From the NCBI GenBank assembly GCA_900542325.1, contig UQMY01000006.1, forward strand, positions 7,911 through 71,910: 64,000 bases of DNA, given 5' to 3'. Shown piece by piece: positions 17,931 through 26,184 of the stretch; position 1 is the stretch's first letter; the number at the start of each line of letters is the position of its first letter. The stretch comes from an uncultured Collinsella sp. Lineage in GTDB: Bacteria > Actinomycetota > Coriobacteriia > Coriobacteriales > Coriobacteriaceae. The notes beneath the pieces were generated by a model that saw nothing but the letters and a program-made list of their open reading frames with translations, was not told where the DNA came from and searched no databases. A program made the translations under genes and the position numbers.

Positions 17931-18515
17931 TTGAGCCTTAAGGTTTATCGCGGGCGCACGCTTGCCCGCAGTCAGGCGCTGCAGCTGCTGTTCCAGGCCG
18001 AGGCCACGGACAGCCCGCTCGAGCGCGTCCTCGAGGGCGATTTCCTGATCTCGAAGGGTCCCCTCGACCCCTATGCGCTGGAGCTGTGCCGCGGTGCTTA
18101 CGAGCATATCGACCGCATCGACTGCGCTCTGCGCGCCGTCGCCAAGAACTGGGATCTTATGCGCATGCCCGGCGCCGACCGCAATCTGCTGCGTATCGCC
18201 GTCTATGAGATGCGTTTCCTCACCGACGAGGAGGTCTCGGACGCCATCGTGATCAACGAGGCCGTCGAGCTCGCCAAGGCCTATGGCACTGACCAGTCCG
18301 CGTCGTTCGTCAACGGCGTGCTGGGCAAGATCGCTCGCAGCGAGGAGCTGCCGGGCGAGGACTTGTACCAAGAGCTGCTCGCCGAGGATCGCGCTCGCGA
18401 GGAGGCCCAGACTGCCGAGGCTGCCGCTAAAGTTGCGGTTGCCCAGGCTGAGGCTGGTGTGCTGGCCGAGGGCGCGGACGCCGCCGAGACTGATGTCGAC
18501 TCCGTCGAGGAGTAG
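17931..18515 (+). CDS. nusB: Transcription antitermination factor NusB
   Basis: 194 residues. The all-helical NusB fold shows in ARSQALQLLFQAE, MRMPGADRNLLRIAVYEMRF, AIVINEAVELAKAYGTDQSASFVNGVLGKIA. NusB joins NusE at boxA and supports rRNA transcription. The start is TTG at 17931, six bases after AAGGAG. A C-terminal Ala/Glu-rich tail of about 50 residues exceeds the standard length and is probably disordered. Confidence 0.92.
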   Translation: MSLKVYRGRTLARSQALQLLFQAEATDSPLERVLEGDFLISKGPLDPYALELCRGAYEHIDRIDCALRAVAKNWDLMRMPGADRNLLRIAVYEMRFLTDEEVSDAIVINEAVELAKAYGTDQSASFVNGVLGKIARSEELPGEDLYQELLAEDRAREEAQTAEAAAKVAVAQAEAGVLAEGADAAETDVDSVEE

Positions 18516-18517
18516 CC

Positions 18518-18757
18518 ATGCCAGAGGGTTTCGTCCGCAACTTTGATGAGATTTCGGACCGTCTGGACCAGATCATCGCTACCGTTCGCTCCAAGGATAC
18601 GTCCTTGGAGCGTTCACTCGATCTGTTTGACGAAGCGATTGAGCTGGGCTCCCGCGCGGTCGATATGGTCGACAAGTTTGAGCTGACGCCTCGTGAGGCC
18701 GATAAGCTCGAGCAGGAATACGATGAGGATGCGGCAAACGAATCCCAGGATAGCTAG
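18518..18757 (+). CDS. xseB: Exodeoxyribonuclease VII small subunit
   Basis: 79 residues with the XseB pattern: NFDEISDRLDQIIATVRS, DTSLERSLDLFDEAIELG. It partners XseA in degrading single-stranded DNA. No xseA is present in the window, although the two usually adjoin; it may be elsewhere in the genome. It starts two bases after nusB. Confidence 0.88.
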   Translation: MPEGFVRNFDEISDRLDQIIATVRSKDTSLERSLDLFDEAIELGSRAVDMVDKFELTPREADKLEQEYDEDAANESQDS

Positions 18758-18783
18758 GCCGCATCTCCGGATACGAATGGTTG

Positions 18784-19596
18784 ATGGCATTCATGAAACG
18801 CGTGCGTCTCGATGACGAACTGATTTCACAGGGCATCTGCGCCGATCGCGCGGATGCCCTTCGCACTCTTATGGCCGGCTTGGTCTCGAGTGGCGGCGAG
18901 CGCTTGACTTCGCCGGGCCTTAAGGTGACCCCGGGCCTGCCGCTGCACGTGAAGGGGCGCATTCCCTATGTTGGCCGCGGCGGGCTTAAGCTCGAAGGCG
19001 CGCTCGATGCATTTGGCATCAATCCGACGGGCCTTGCCTGTCTGGATGTGGGCTGCTCTACCGGCGGCTTTACCGATTGCCTGCTCAAGCGCGGAGCTGC
19101 GACCGTTGTCTCGGTGGACGTGGGCCGTGCCCAGTTTGATTGGTCGCTGCGTCAGGACGATCGCGTGACGCTGCATGAGCGCACAAACGTGACGCAGCTG
19201 CCTGAGCTTGGCTATGCCGGTGCCATCGACCTGGCTGTATGTGATGTCTCGTTTACCAGCATCGCGAATATCATCGACGCCGTGCTGGCGTGCCTGAAGC
19301 CTTCGGGTTCGTTCTGCACGCTCGTAAAGCCCCAGTTTGAGGCGCCGGCTGCGCTGGTGGGCGACGGCGGTATCGTGACCGACTCCGCCGTCCGCCGCGA
19401 TACGCTCGTGGCGGCGATTGAGCTTTTTGCCGCCAAGGGCCTGTTCCCGCTTGACGTGTGCGTGTCGCCCATCCATGGCGCTAAGGGCAACGTTGAGTTT
19501 TTCCTTTACGGCACAAGGTTTGCCCCCGGGGAGCGTGCCGAAGATGAGCTGCAATCCCAGTTATCGGTTTTGAGCGAGAAAGCTGCAATGCTATGA
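18784..19596 (+). CDS. tlyA: TlyA-family rRNA 2'-O-methyltransferase / hemolysin-like protein
   Basis: About 270 residues. An N-terminal S4 RNA-binding domain (RVRLDDELISQGI... to GLKVTPG) is joined to an FtsJ-like methyltransferase. The SAM site is LDVGCSTGGFTDCLLKRGA. The catalytic K-D-K-E type residues appear in GRGGLKLEGAL, CDVSFTS, LVKPQFEA and HGAKGNVEFF. TlyA methylates 16S and 23S rRNA, which affects capreomycin sensitivity. ATG codons at 18784 and 18793 are both possible, neither with a clear ribosome site. It overlaps nadK by four bases. Confidence 0.9.
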   Translation: MAFMKRVRLDDELISQGICADRADALRTLMAGLVSSGGERLTSPGLKVTPGLPLHVKGRIPYVGRGGLKLEGALDAFGINPTGLACLDVGCSTGGFTDCLLKRGAATVVSVDVGRAQFDWSLRQDDRVTLHERTNVTQLPELGYAGAIDLAVCDVSFTSIANIIDAVLACLKPSGSFCTLVKPQFEAPAALVGDGGIVTDSAVRRDTLVAAIELFAAKGLFPLDVCVSPIHGAKGNVEFFLYGTRFAPGERAEDELQSQLSVLSEKAAML

Positions 19597-20453
19597 AGGT
19601 CTTTCTGGTTCCCAATTACTACAAGCAAGAGGCGGTCGAGAGCGGCCTGATGCTCGAGCTTTGGCTTTCGCGCCAGGGTTATGAGGTGGCATGGGCTGCC
19701 GATCAGCGCTCCAAGATCCAAAGCGCGCCCGATGTTGACGATGCCGACCTGGTCATTACGCTCGGCGGCGACGGAACGCTGCTGCGCGCTGCCCGCATCC
19801 TCAACTATCGCGAGATTCCCATTTTGGGTCTTTCCTATGGTCATTTGGGCTTTTTGACGGCCGCGAGTCCCGAGGAGCGCGACATTTTGCAGGTTGTGAG
19901 CGATGCCCTGTCCGGCGAGCTCCACGTGAGCCGCCGCGCCACCATCGCCGCCGATATCGTTTCGGTGCGCGAAGACGGCACGAAGGATGTTGTGCGCACG
20001 TTTGCCCTCAACGATATGGCACTTACGCGCGGTCCCCTGTCCGATATGGTTGAGTTTGACATCACGGTGTCGGGCCACCATATCGATCGACTGCGTGGCG
20101 ACGGCGTGGTCGTGTCCACGGCGACTGGTTCTACGGGGTACGCGCTCAGTGCAGGTGGCCCCATCGTGAGCCCCGACTATACGGGTATGGTCTGCGTACC
20201 CATTGCGCCGCACACCATTCAGGCCCGTGCTTTTTTGACCTCGCCGAGTGATGTCGTTGAGATCTTTATGTCTGATGATCGCCCGAGCGTGCCGGCGATT
20301 GCCATCGACGGACAGTTTATTACCTGCGATGGCACGGTCGAGAGCGTGGCCGTGCGCCGCGGGCCCGGAGATGTTCTGCTGCTGGATTACGGCCCCGAGA
20401 GCTTCTATAACTCGGTGAGCCGCGTATTCTATGGAGTCCGTCATGATCGATGA
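19593..20453 (+). CDS. nadK: NAD kinase
   Basis: 286 residues. The diacylglycerol kinase-like motif LGGDGTLLRAAR and the NAD-binding blocks LNDMALTRGPLSDMVEFD and DGVVVSTATGSTGYALSAGG are all present. It phosphorylates NAD to NADP. tlyA-nadK-recN is a widely conserved order. It overlaps recN by 11 bases. Confidence 0.95.
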   Translation: MKVFLVPNYYKQEAVESGLMLELWLSRQGYEVAWAADQRSKIQSAPDVDDADLVITLGGDGTLLRAARILNYREIPILGLSYGHLGFLTAASPEERDILQVVSDALSGELHVSRRATIAADIVSVREDGTKDVVRTFALNDMALTRGPLSDMVEFDITVSGHHIDRLRGDGVVVSTATGSTGYALSAGGPIVSPDYTGMVCVPIAPHTIQARAFLTSPSDVVEIFMSDDRPSVPAIAIDGQFITCDGTVESVAVRRGPGDVLLLDYGPESFYNSVSRVFYGVRHDR

Positions 20454-22071
20454 GCTGCAGGTTTCCAACATCGCGCTCATTCGCGAGGCGACGTTGGTTC
20501 CGAGTGCGGGCCTAACGGTTTTGACCGGCGAGACCGGCGCCGGCAAGACCGCGCTGCTCTCGGCCCTCAAGCTTATTTTGGGCGAGCGCGCGGATTCGTC
20601 GACGGTGCGCGAGGGCGAGGCGCTGGCGAGCGTCGAGGCGCGCCTGTTCGACGGTCCGCACGACACGGAGGGGTTCACCGTACAGCGTAGCCTTTCTGCC
20701 GAGGGCCGCAGCCGCGTAAAAATTGACGGCCGCATCGCCAGCGTGCGTGAGCTTTCGGAGCGCGTCGGCGTGATGATGGATCTTTGCGGTCAGCACGAGC
20801 ACCAGCGCCTCCTCGATCCGGCGCATCACGTTGCCATGGTCGATGCCTGGGCTGGTCGCTCTGCGCTCGAGGCGCTCGACCGTTACCGTGCCTGCTTCAA
20901 GGCTTCGCGTGACGCCGCCAAGGAGCTTCGCCGTGTGGAGGAAGCCTCACGCGCGCAGGGGAGTCGCGTCGAGGAGGCTCGCTTTGCCCTCGAGCGCATC
21001 GGCGCGGTCGACCCCAAGCCGGGCGAGTATGAGGAACTCGAGGAACTGCTGCCGCGCTCCGAACATGCCGAGGTTCTGGTTGCCACAGCTAACGATGCCC
21101 ATGCATCGCTTGTCGCCGAAGGGGGAGCGCTCGATGCCGTGAACAGCGCCGTGGCAGAGCTTTCCCGTATGGCTACCGTCGATCGCAAACTGGGCGACAT
21201 TGCTGATGCGCTTTCGGATGCCTGTATCTCCCTTGAGGATAGCGCGAACGAGCTTCGTGCCTATCGCGATGGCGTCGCCTTCGACCCGCGCGAGCTCGCT
21301 CGCATGCGTGAGCGGTATTCCGACCTCAAGGGCCTGTTGCGTCAGTGGGGTCCCACCATGGACGATGTTTTTGCCATGCGCGATCGCTCGCAAGAGCTGC
21401 TGTCCTTGGTCGATGATGGCGATGAACAGATCAAAAAGGCGCGTGAATCACTTGGTGCTGCCGAGCGCGAGTTGTTTGCCGCTGCCAAGGCGCTTAAGCG
21501 CGCTCGCAATACGGCTGCCCCGCGCTTCTGCCACGAGGTTGGTCGTCAGATGGCACGCTTGGAGATGGGCGGCGCCGAGCTCGTTTGGGAGTCGCGTGAT
21601 CTTCCGCGCGCCGAGTGGACGCCGGCGGGTCCTTCGAGCTACGAGCTTTTGTATCGCAGCGGTGCCGGCTTGACGCCGCGACCCCTGCGCCGCATTGCGT
21701 CGGGCGGCGAGCTCAGCCGCGTTATGCTGGCGAGCAAAGTGGTCTTGGGTAATGCTGACGGCGTCGACACACTGGTATTTGACGAGGTCGATGCCGGTGT
21801 CGGCGGTTCCACGGCTCGTGCTCTTGCTGGTGTGCTGGCCGATCTTGCCGCTACGCATCAAGTGATTGTCGTAACCCACTTGGCGCAAGTCGCCGTCATG
21901 GCCGACAAGCATTATGTTGTCAGCAAGGAGCCGGGCGATGTTCCCCAGACGCATTTGGACGAGGTAACCGGCGAAGCGCGTACCGCCGAGATCGCCCGCA
22001 TGCTCAGCGGCGATCAGTCCGAGGCAAGCTTGGCCCACGCAAAGCAGATGCTCGAAGAAGTTCGAGGCTAG
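20443..22071 (+). CDS. recN: DNA repair protein RecN
   Basis: 542 residues of the SMC-like ATPase family. Walker A is TGETGAGKTALLSALKL. A coiled-coil middle (about 160-380) follows. Signature ASGGELSRVMLASK and Walker B LVFDEVDAGVGG come next, with VVTHLAQVAVMADKH near the end. RecN helps start recombinational repair of double-strand breaks. ATG 20443 follows GGAG; a reading four codons longer exists. A bidirectional terminator separates it from the convergent regulator gene. Confidence 0.95.
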   Translation: MIDELQVSNIALIREATLVPSAGLTVLTGETGAGKTALLSALKLILGERADSSTVREGEALASVEARLFDGPHDTEGFTVQRSLSAEGRSRVKIDGRIASVRELSERVGVMMDLCGQHEHQRLLDPAHHVAMVDAWAGRSALEALDRYRACFKASRDAAKELRRVEEASRAQGSRVEEARFALERIGAVDPKPGEYEELEELLPRSEHAEVLVATANDAHASLVAEGGALDAVNSAVAELSRMATVDRKLGDIADALSDACISLEDSANELRAYRDGVAFDPRELARMRERYSDLKGLLRQWGPTMDDVFAMRDRSQELLSLVDDGDEQIKKARESLGAAERELFAAAKALKRARNTAAPRFCHEVGRQMARLEMGGAELVWESRDLPRAEWTPAGPSSYELLYRSGAGLTPRPLRRIASGGELSRVMLASKVVLGNADGVDTLVFDEVDAGVGGSTARALAGVLADLAATHQVIVVTHLAQVAVMADKHYVVSKEPGDVPQTHLDEVTGEARTAEIARMLSGDQSEASLAHAKQMLEEVRG

Positions 22072-22089
22072 GTCGTATCAGCGGTGTTG

Positions 22090-22122
22090 GTGGGACAAAA
22101 TAGACTGAAATTTTTGTCCCAC
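22090..22122. terminator. Bidirectional terminator between recN and the RpiR gene
   Basis: gtgggacaaaa (22090-22100) pairs exactly with ttttgtcccac (22112-22122). A-rich and T-rich flanks let it work in both directions for the convergent genes. Confidence 0.8.
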
Positions 22123-22130
22123 TACGCGTT

Positions 22131-22988
22131 TTACTCAACGACCTTGTCCGGCTGGATGAGCTCCTCGTAGTAGCTGATATGTTCGCGAGCGTCTTCAATC
22201 TCGGGCAGCAGGAAGTTGTAGATAACTTCGATGATCATCGTGGCGCTGATCTTGGAGAACGCAAAGTCACCCGTCGTCAGCAGCGCCTCGTGGTTGACGG
22301 TATTAAAAGTGTAGTCTGCCAGGCGCGCGAGTGGAGACTTGCTGTCGCTGCTGATGACGACTACGGTGGCACCGCAGTCGCGAGCCGCTTTTGCCATGCG
22401 ATTCAGTCGGCGCGACTTGCCGGAGTTTGAGATGAGCACGATGACGTCACCCGGGCGCAACGTGAGCGCAAAGCCAATTGATGTCTCGCTAATGGTGCTC
22501 GCCATGCAGCGCAGGCCCAGCTGCGAAAACTTAAACGTCGCATCGAGCGCGACCGCGTTCGTATTGCCCACAGCCGCAAACTCAATAACTCCTGCATGCT
22601 TAAGGGCATGCACAACAGCCGCCAGCGTATCGTGGTCGATCCCGTCGATGGTCGCATTAAGCTCGCTCACCTTGGCAGCCAGGATGTTCTTAAGGCTCTG
22701 CTCCATATTGTCGAGCGAGACTTCGTCAGTCAGGCCCTCGTTGCGCTGGCTTTCCAAATCCCTCGCCAACGAAAACTGAAAGCTGCGGAAGCTGCCAAAG
22801 CCAAGCTTGCGGCAGAAGCGCGAAACGGTCGCCTCGGACGTGGCGGCGGCGCGCGAGAGCTGAGCCGCCGTGAGGCGTGGCGCCTCGGACTGGTGCTCCA
22901 ATATATAGTCGACAATACGCTGCTCGGACTCGCTGTATCCCTGATGGGTACTAATGAGGGAAAGTGCGCTCTTGCTACTATCGGTCAT
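22131..22988 (-). CDS. MurR/RpiR family transcriptional regulator
   Basis: 285 residues. The N-terminal HTH_6 domain contains LTAAQLSRAAATSEATVSRF and CRKLGFGSFRSFQ. The C-terminal SIS sugar-phosphate isomerase domain has EFAAVGNTNAVALD, LISNSGKSRRLNRMAK and CGATVVVISS. Such proteins sense a sugar phosphate. It is divergent from the fructose PTS gene, its likely target, with fructose-1-phosphate as a plausible effector (inferred). The start at 22988 is set by AGGAGCC; a longer reading of 16 more residues lacks a ribosome site. Confidence 0.9.
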   Translation of the reverse strand: MTDSSKSALSLISTHQGYSESEQRIVDYILEHQSEAPRLTAAQLSRAAATSEATVSRFCRKLGFGSFRSFQFSLARDLESQRNEGLTDEVSLDNMEQSLKNILAAKVSELNATIDGIDHDTLAAVVHALKHAGVIEFAAVGNTNAVALDATFKFSQLGLRCMASTISETSIGFALTLRPGDVIVLISNSGKSRRLNRMAKAARDCGATVVVISSDSKSPLARLADYTFNTVNHEALLTTGDFAFSKISATMIIEVIYNFLLPEIEDAREHISYYEELIQPDKVVE

Positions 22989-23090
22989 GGATGGCTCCTG
23001 GTTGGCATGAAAATCGGACTCGTTTTGTAATGTCATAGTATAGGGGGATTTTCAATTACAAGATACACCTTGCCGTTTCAAGTGTTGATG

Positions 23091-23135
23091 GTAAACTTTC
23101 ACCTACCGTTTACGGTTATGAAAGAACCTTTCACC
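23091..23135. promoter_or_regulatory. Candidate operator for the RpiR regulator
   Basis: In the 272-base region between the divergent regulator and PTS genes, tgaaagaacctttca (23119-23133) is a perfect palindrome. The half site ctttcac is repeated at 23096, and gtaaac/gtttac (23091-23096/23108-23113) form a second inverted repeat. No protein binding is shown. Confidence 0.4.
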
Positions 23136-23260
23136 GGAGAATTGCGCCTTGTCTCTTCTCACGCGGACGGTAGGTTGGTATCTTTCAGTTGTGGAAAAGC
23201 GCGCAAGGATGCGCGTGTAGGGGAGCGCCTGCGGGCGCAGTACTCAAGAAGGAGGGACAC

Positions 23261-25264
23261 ATGGCTAAGTTTGACATCATCGCCGCTACCGGTTGCCCGA
23301 CCGGCATCGCGCACACCTTCATGGCGAAGGAGGCGCTGGAGAAGGCAGCTGCCGAGCGAGGTCTGACCATTAAGGTTGAGACCCATGGCCAGGTCGGTGT
23401 CGAGAACGAGCTCACCAAGAGCGAGATCGCCGGTGCCAAGGCCGTCGTCGTCGCAGCCGATAAGGATGTCCAGGCGGAGCGTTTCGCCGGCAAGCGCATG
23501 GTTTCCGTTGGTGTTTCCAAGGCCCTGTCCGTTGAGGCAGCCGGTAAGCTGATCGACCGCGCGCTCGCCGCCAAGGGTGACGACTCGGTTGCGGCTGCTG
23601 CCGATGTCGAGGATGAGGTCGAGGAGAAGGAGTCCATCGGCCACATCATCTACAAGCACCTCATGAACGGCGTCAGCCACATGCTGGTCTTCGTCGTCGC
23701 CGGTGGTGTCCTGACCGCCGTTTCGTTCCTGTGGGGCATCACGTCCTTCGATTCGACGGCGTCTGACTACAACAGCTTTGCCGCTATGCTCAAGATCATC
23801 GGCGGCATCGCCATGAACCTTATGGTTCCCGTGCTTTCCGCCTACATCGCCGAGTCTATCGGCAAGCGCCCGGCACTCGTCCCCGGCTTTGTTGCCGGTA
23901 TGATCGCCATCCAGGGTCTGCCCGTTAACGCCGAGACCGGTATGATCGACGCCGGCGGCGCCGGCGTGGGCTTCGGTTTCCTGGGCGGCATCGTCGGCGG
24001 CTTCCTCGCTGGCTATGTCATCCTGCTGCTCGAGAAGGTCTTCTCCAAGCTGCCCAAGAATCTGGACGGCCTCAAGGCTATCTTCCTGTACCCGCTGTTC
24101 TCGACCGCCATCGTCGGCCTGGTCATGCTTGGCATCTCCGGCCCCATGGCTGCCATCAACACCGCCATGATGGACTTCCTCAAGGGTCTGTCTGCCTCTG
24201 GCGCCATTGTCCTGGGCCTTGCCATCGGCTGCATGTGCGCCGTTGACATGGGCGGCCCGGTCAACAAGGCTGCTTACGTCACCGGTACCGCTATGCTCAC
24301 CGAGGCACTGGCTGCCGGCGTTGGCACCGATACCTACAACTTCGGCACCAACTTCATGGCTGCCGTCTCCGCCGCCTGCATCGTTCCGCCGCTGATCACC
24401 ACCTTCGCCGTCGTTGTCGGTAAGAAGTACTTCAGCCAGGAGGATCATGACGCCGGTATCGTCAACCTCATCCTTGGTTGCACTCACATCACCGAGGGCG
24501 CCATTCCGTTCATGACCAAGAACATCTGGCCCGTCATGCCCATCATGATGCTTGGCTCCTCCATCGCCTCGATCCTGACCATTATGTTCAACGTTCACGA
24601 TCCGGCGCCCCACGGCGGCTTCCTGGTCCTGCCCGTTGTCGAGAACGGTCCGCTGTGGGTCCTCGCGATCCTCATCGGTGCTGTGGTCGGCGGCATCCTG
24701 TTCGTGGCCTTCAAGAAGTACGACTTCGAGAAGAATCAGAAGGCCGCTCCTGTAGCCAAGCCGGTTGAGGCTTCCAAGGCCGCTGCCGTTGAGGCCCCTA
24801 AGGCCGAGGCTGCCGACTTCGTGAAGGTTGAGAATGTCTTTGTCGCCGAGGACTTCGCTTCTCGTGACGAGGCTCTGAGCTTCGTTTCCAACCAGGCCGT
24901 CAAGGCCGGTATCGCCAGCGACGCCGACGCCGTCATGAACGCCTTCCTGGCCCGCGAGGCCGAGGGCACCACGGGCATGATGGAGGGCTTCGCCATCCCG
25001 CATGCCAAGTCCGACGCCATTACCGAGGCTGCCGTCATCGTCGTCAAGGACGAGTCCGGCGTGACCGGTTGGGACACCATGGACGGCGCTCCCGTCAACG
25101 TGGCTATCGCCCTGCTCATCCCCGGTGCCCAGGCCGGCACTACGCACCTCAAAATCCTGTCCAAGGTCGCCGAGGCGCTCATGGACGAGGACTTCCGTGC
25201 CACCGTCAAGGGTTCCACCGACGCCGCCGAGATCGCCAAGACGATCAACGCCCGCCTGGTCTAA
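23261..25264 (+). CDS. fruA: Fructose-type PTS transporter, IIB-IIC-IIA fusion
   Basis: 667 residues in three parts. The IIB domain (about 1-105) has phospho-Cys12 in ATGCPTGIAHT. The membrane IIC domain (about 125-480) has eight or more helices and the fructose-family signature GGPVNKAAY. Ala/Lys/Pro-rich linkers lead to a C-terminal IIA domain (about 525-667) with phospho-His581 in GFAIPHAKS. It imports fructose as fructose-1-phosphate. Domain order B-C-A differs from the A-B-C of many Firmicutes. ATG 23261 follows aaggaggg. A strong terminator follows, so HPr and EI are transcribed separately. Confidence 0.93.
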   Translation: MAKFDIIAATGCPTGIAHTFMAKEALEKAAAERGLTIKVETHGQVGVENELTKSEIAGAKAVVVAADKDVQAERFAGKRMVSVGVSKALSVEAAGKLIDRALAAKGDDSVAAAADVEDEVEEKESIGHIIYKHLMNGVSHMLVFVVAGGVLTAVSFLWGITSFDSTASDYNSFAAMLKIIGGIAMNLMVPVLSAYIAESIGKRPALVPGFVAGMIAIQGLPVNAETGMIDAGGAGVGFGFLGGIVGGFLAGYVILLLEKVFSKLPKNLDGLKAIFLYPLFSTAIVGLVMLGISGPMAAINTAMMDFLKGLSASGAIVLGLAIGCMCAVDMGGPVNKAAYVTGTAMLTEALAAGVGTDTYNFGTNFMAAVSAACIVPPLITTFAVVVGKKYFSQEDHDAGIVNLILGCTHITEGAIPFMTKNIWPVMPIMMLGSSIASILTIMFNVHDPAPHGGFLVLPVVENGPLWVLAILIGAVVGGILFVAFKKYDFEKNQKAAPVAKPVEASKAAAVEAPKAEAADFVKVENVFVAEDFASRDEALSFVSNQAVKAGIASDADAVMNAFLAREAEGTTGMMEGFAIPHAKSDAITEAAVIVVKDESGVTGWDTMDGAPVNVAIALLIPGAQAGTTHLKILSKVAEALMDEDFRATVKGSTDAAEIAKTINARLV

Positions 25265-25300
25265 TTCCGCAGTACGCGAATAACATCGCCCCCTGTAACA

Positions 25301-25336
25301 AAGGCGAGGACTCCCTACGGGTCCTCGCCTTTTTTC
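25301..25336 (+). terminator. Terminator after the fructose PTS gene
   Basis: aaggcgaggac (25301-25311) pairs with gtcctcgcctt (25321-25331), nine-base loop, then a run of T. Confidence 0.9.
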
Positions 25337-25343
25337 ATACCAC

Positions 25344-25397
25344 CCGGCACTCAGGGACGTTCCTTTCCTGCCGGCACCCCGGGACACTCCTTAGTCC
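25344..25397. repeat. Two adjacent imperfect 27-base direct repeats
   Basis: Units 25344-25370 and 25371-25397 both begin ccggcac and share gggac and tcctt at the same spacing, 18 of 27 bases identical. They lie just after the PTS terminator, in a 529-base stretch without a gene (25265-25793) that also holds the palindromic element and the ptsH leader. Confidence 0.55.
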
Positions 25398-25504
25398 CCG
25401 ACAGGGCATAAATAGCCCTCATCGACTGAATCACCCACGCGAACAATAATTCAGCCAGAATTCCGTTCGTACGATATTACTCTGGACCGACTGAGTTTCC
25501 GCAG

Positions 25505-25654
25505 TTTGCTCGCCCACAGAGGGCCGGGCGCGGCCTGTGAGATTTATCGCGAGTTCCGCACGAGCCGAAGAGCACTTAATGTGCTCTTCGTGCGAGCAGG
25601 ACTGTAGAGCAGGAAATCTCACAGGCCGCGCCCGGCCCTCTGTGGGCGAGCAAA
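25505..25654. repeat. Long palindromic element, copy A (41-bp perfect arms)
   Basis: Arms 25505-25545 and 25614-25654 are exact inverted repeats of 41 bases. The enclosed core (25546-25613) has agttccgcacgagcc on the left and gtgcgagcaggactg on the right. Between them is a ten-base apical stem (25566-25575 with 25581-25590) and a ttaat loop. The core reappears at 35431-35485 and 63959-64000 with a different stem. Two short open frames read through it but show no protein character, so the stretch is treated as non-coding. Confidence 0.88.
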
Positions 25655-25742
25655 CGCCCAGGAACGACATCTGTCCAACAATTCGTGCGAAACACAATGA
25701 AAAACCGTTTGATGTGAGTTAATATAAACAACGTCGTGAATC

Positions 25743-25790
25743 TGACTCCTGCCGCATACACGACAGGGGTTAAACACAAAAAAGGAGTCA
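25743..25790 (+). promoter_or_regulatory. ptsH leader that can mask its own ribosome binding site
   Basis: tgactcct (25743-25750) is the exact complement of aggagtca (25783-25790), which includes the AAGGAG of ptsH. The eight-base stem with a 32-base loop would occlude the site. This is a sequence observation; regulation is inferred. Confidence 0.45.
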
Positions 25791-25793
25791 ATT

Positions 25794-26057
25794 ATGGTTT
25801 CTGAGAAGGCTACCCTCGTCAATCCGCAGGGTCTTCACATGCGTCCGGCTGGCCTGTTCGCCTCCACCATGGGCAAGTACGCCTGTGACGTGACGGTCGT
25901 CACCCCCGAGAAGGAGGTCAACGGCAAGTCCCCGATGGCCCTCATGGCTGCTGGTATCCCCTGCGGTACCGAGGTCGAGGTCAAGTGCGACGGCGCCGAC
26001 GAGGCCGAGGCTCTGGCTGCTGCCATCGAGCTCATCAAGAGCGGTCTTGGCGAGTAG
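25794..26057 (+). CDS. ptsH: Phosphocarrier protein HPr
   Basis: 87 residues. The phosphoryl-accepting His15 lies in GLHMRPAGLF. Ser46 lies in NGKSPMALM, the position phosphorylated by HPr kinase in Gram-positive bacteria, though the surrounding motif (KSPM, not KSIM) is slightly different. HPr passes phosphate from EI to PTS IIA domains. ATG 25794 follows aaaaaggagtcaatt. It lies 128 bases before ptsI with an attenuator-like hairpin between. Confidence 0.96.
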   Translation: MVSEKATLVNPQGLHMRPAGLFASTMGKYACDVTVVTPEKEVNGKSPMALMAAGIPCGTEVEVKCDGADEAEALAAAIELIKSGLGE

Positions 26058-26098
26058 AACTCAAACGGGTCGCATGTTGAACAACTAAGTTCATATTT

Positions 26099-26138
26099 GG
26101 GGGCGCAGTGACCTGTTGTAAGGTAGCTGCGCTCTTTT
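26099..26138 (+). terminator. Hairpin between ptsH and ptsI
   Basis: gcgcag (26103-26108) pairs with ctgcgc (26127-26132), and acct with aggt inside it. tcttttgt follows. It could end ptsH transcripts in part and set the HPr:EI ratio. Confidence 0.6.
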
Positions 26139-26184
26139 GTCATGGATATGGCAAAACGCTTTATCACATGACACGGAGAGAGGA

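Noticed and set aside
23159..25387. A 742-residue open frame opposite the fructose PTS gene
   Set aside because: It is the mirror of a GC-rich coding strand; the composition (Gly/Asp/His/Val) is typical of antisense shadows and no family motifs are seen. The same applies to long antisense frames opposite alaS, ptsI, cbiL/cbiG and cobS.
25431..25722. Two short open frames through palindrome copy A
   Set aside because: They run through perfect inverted repeats in opposite directions and have no ribosome sites or conserved protein features.
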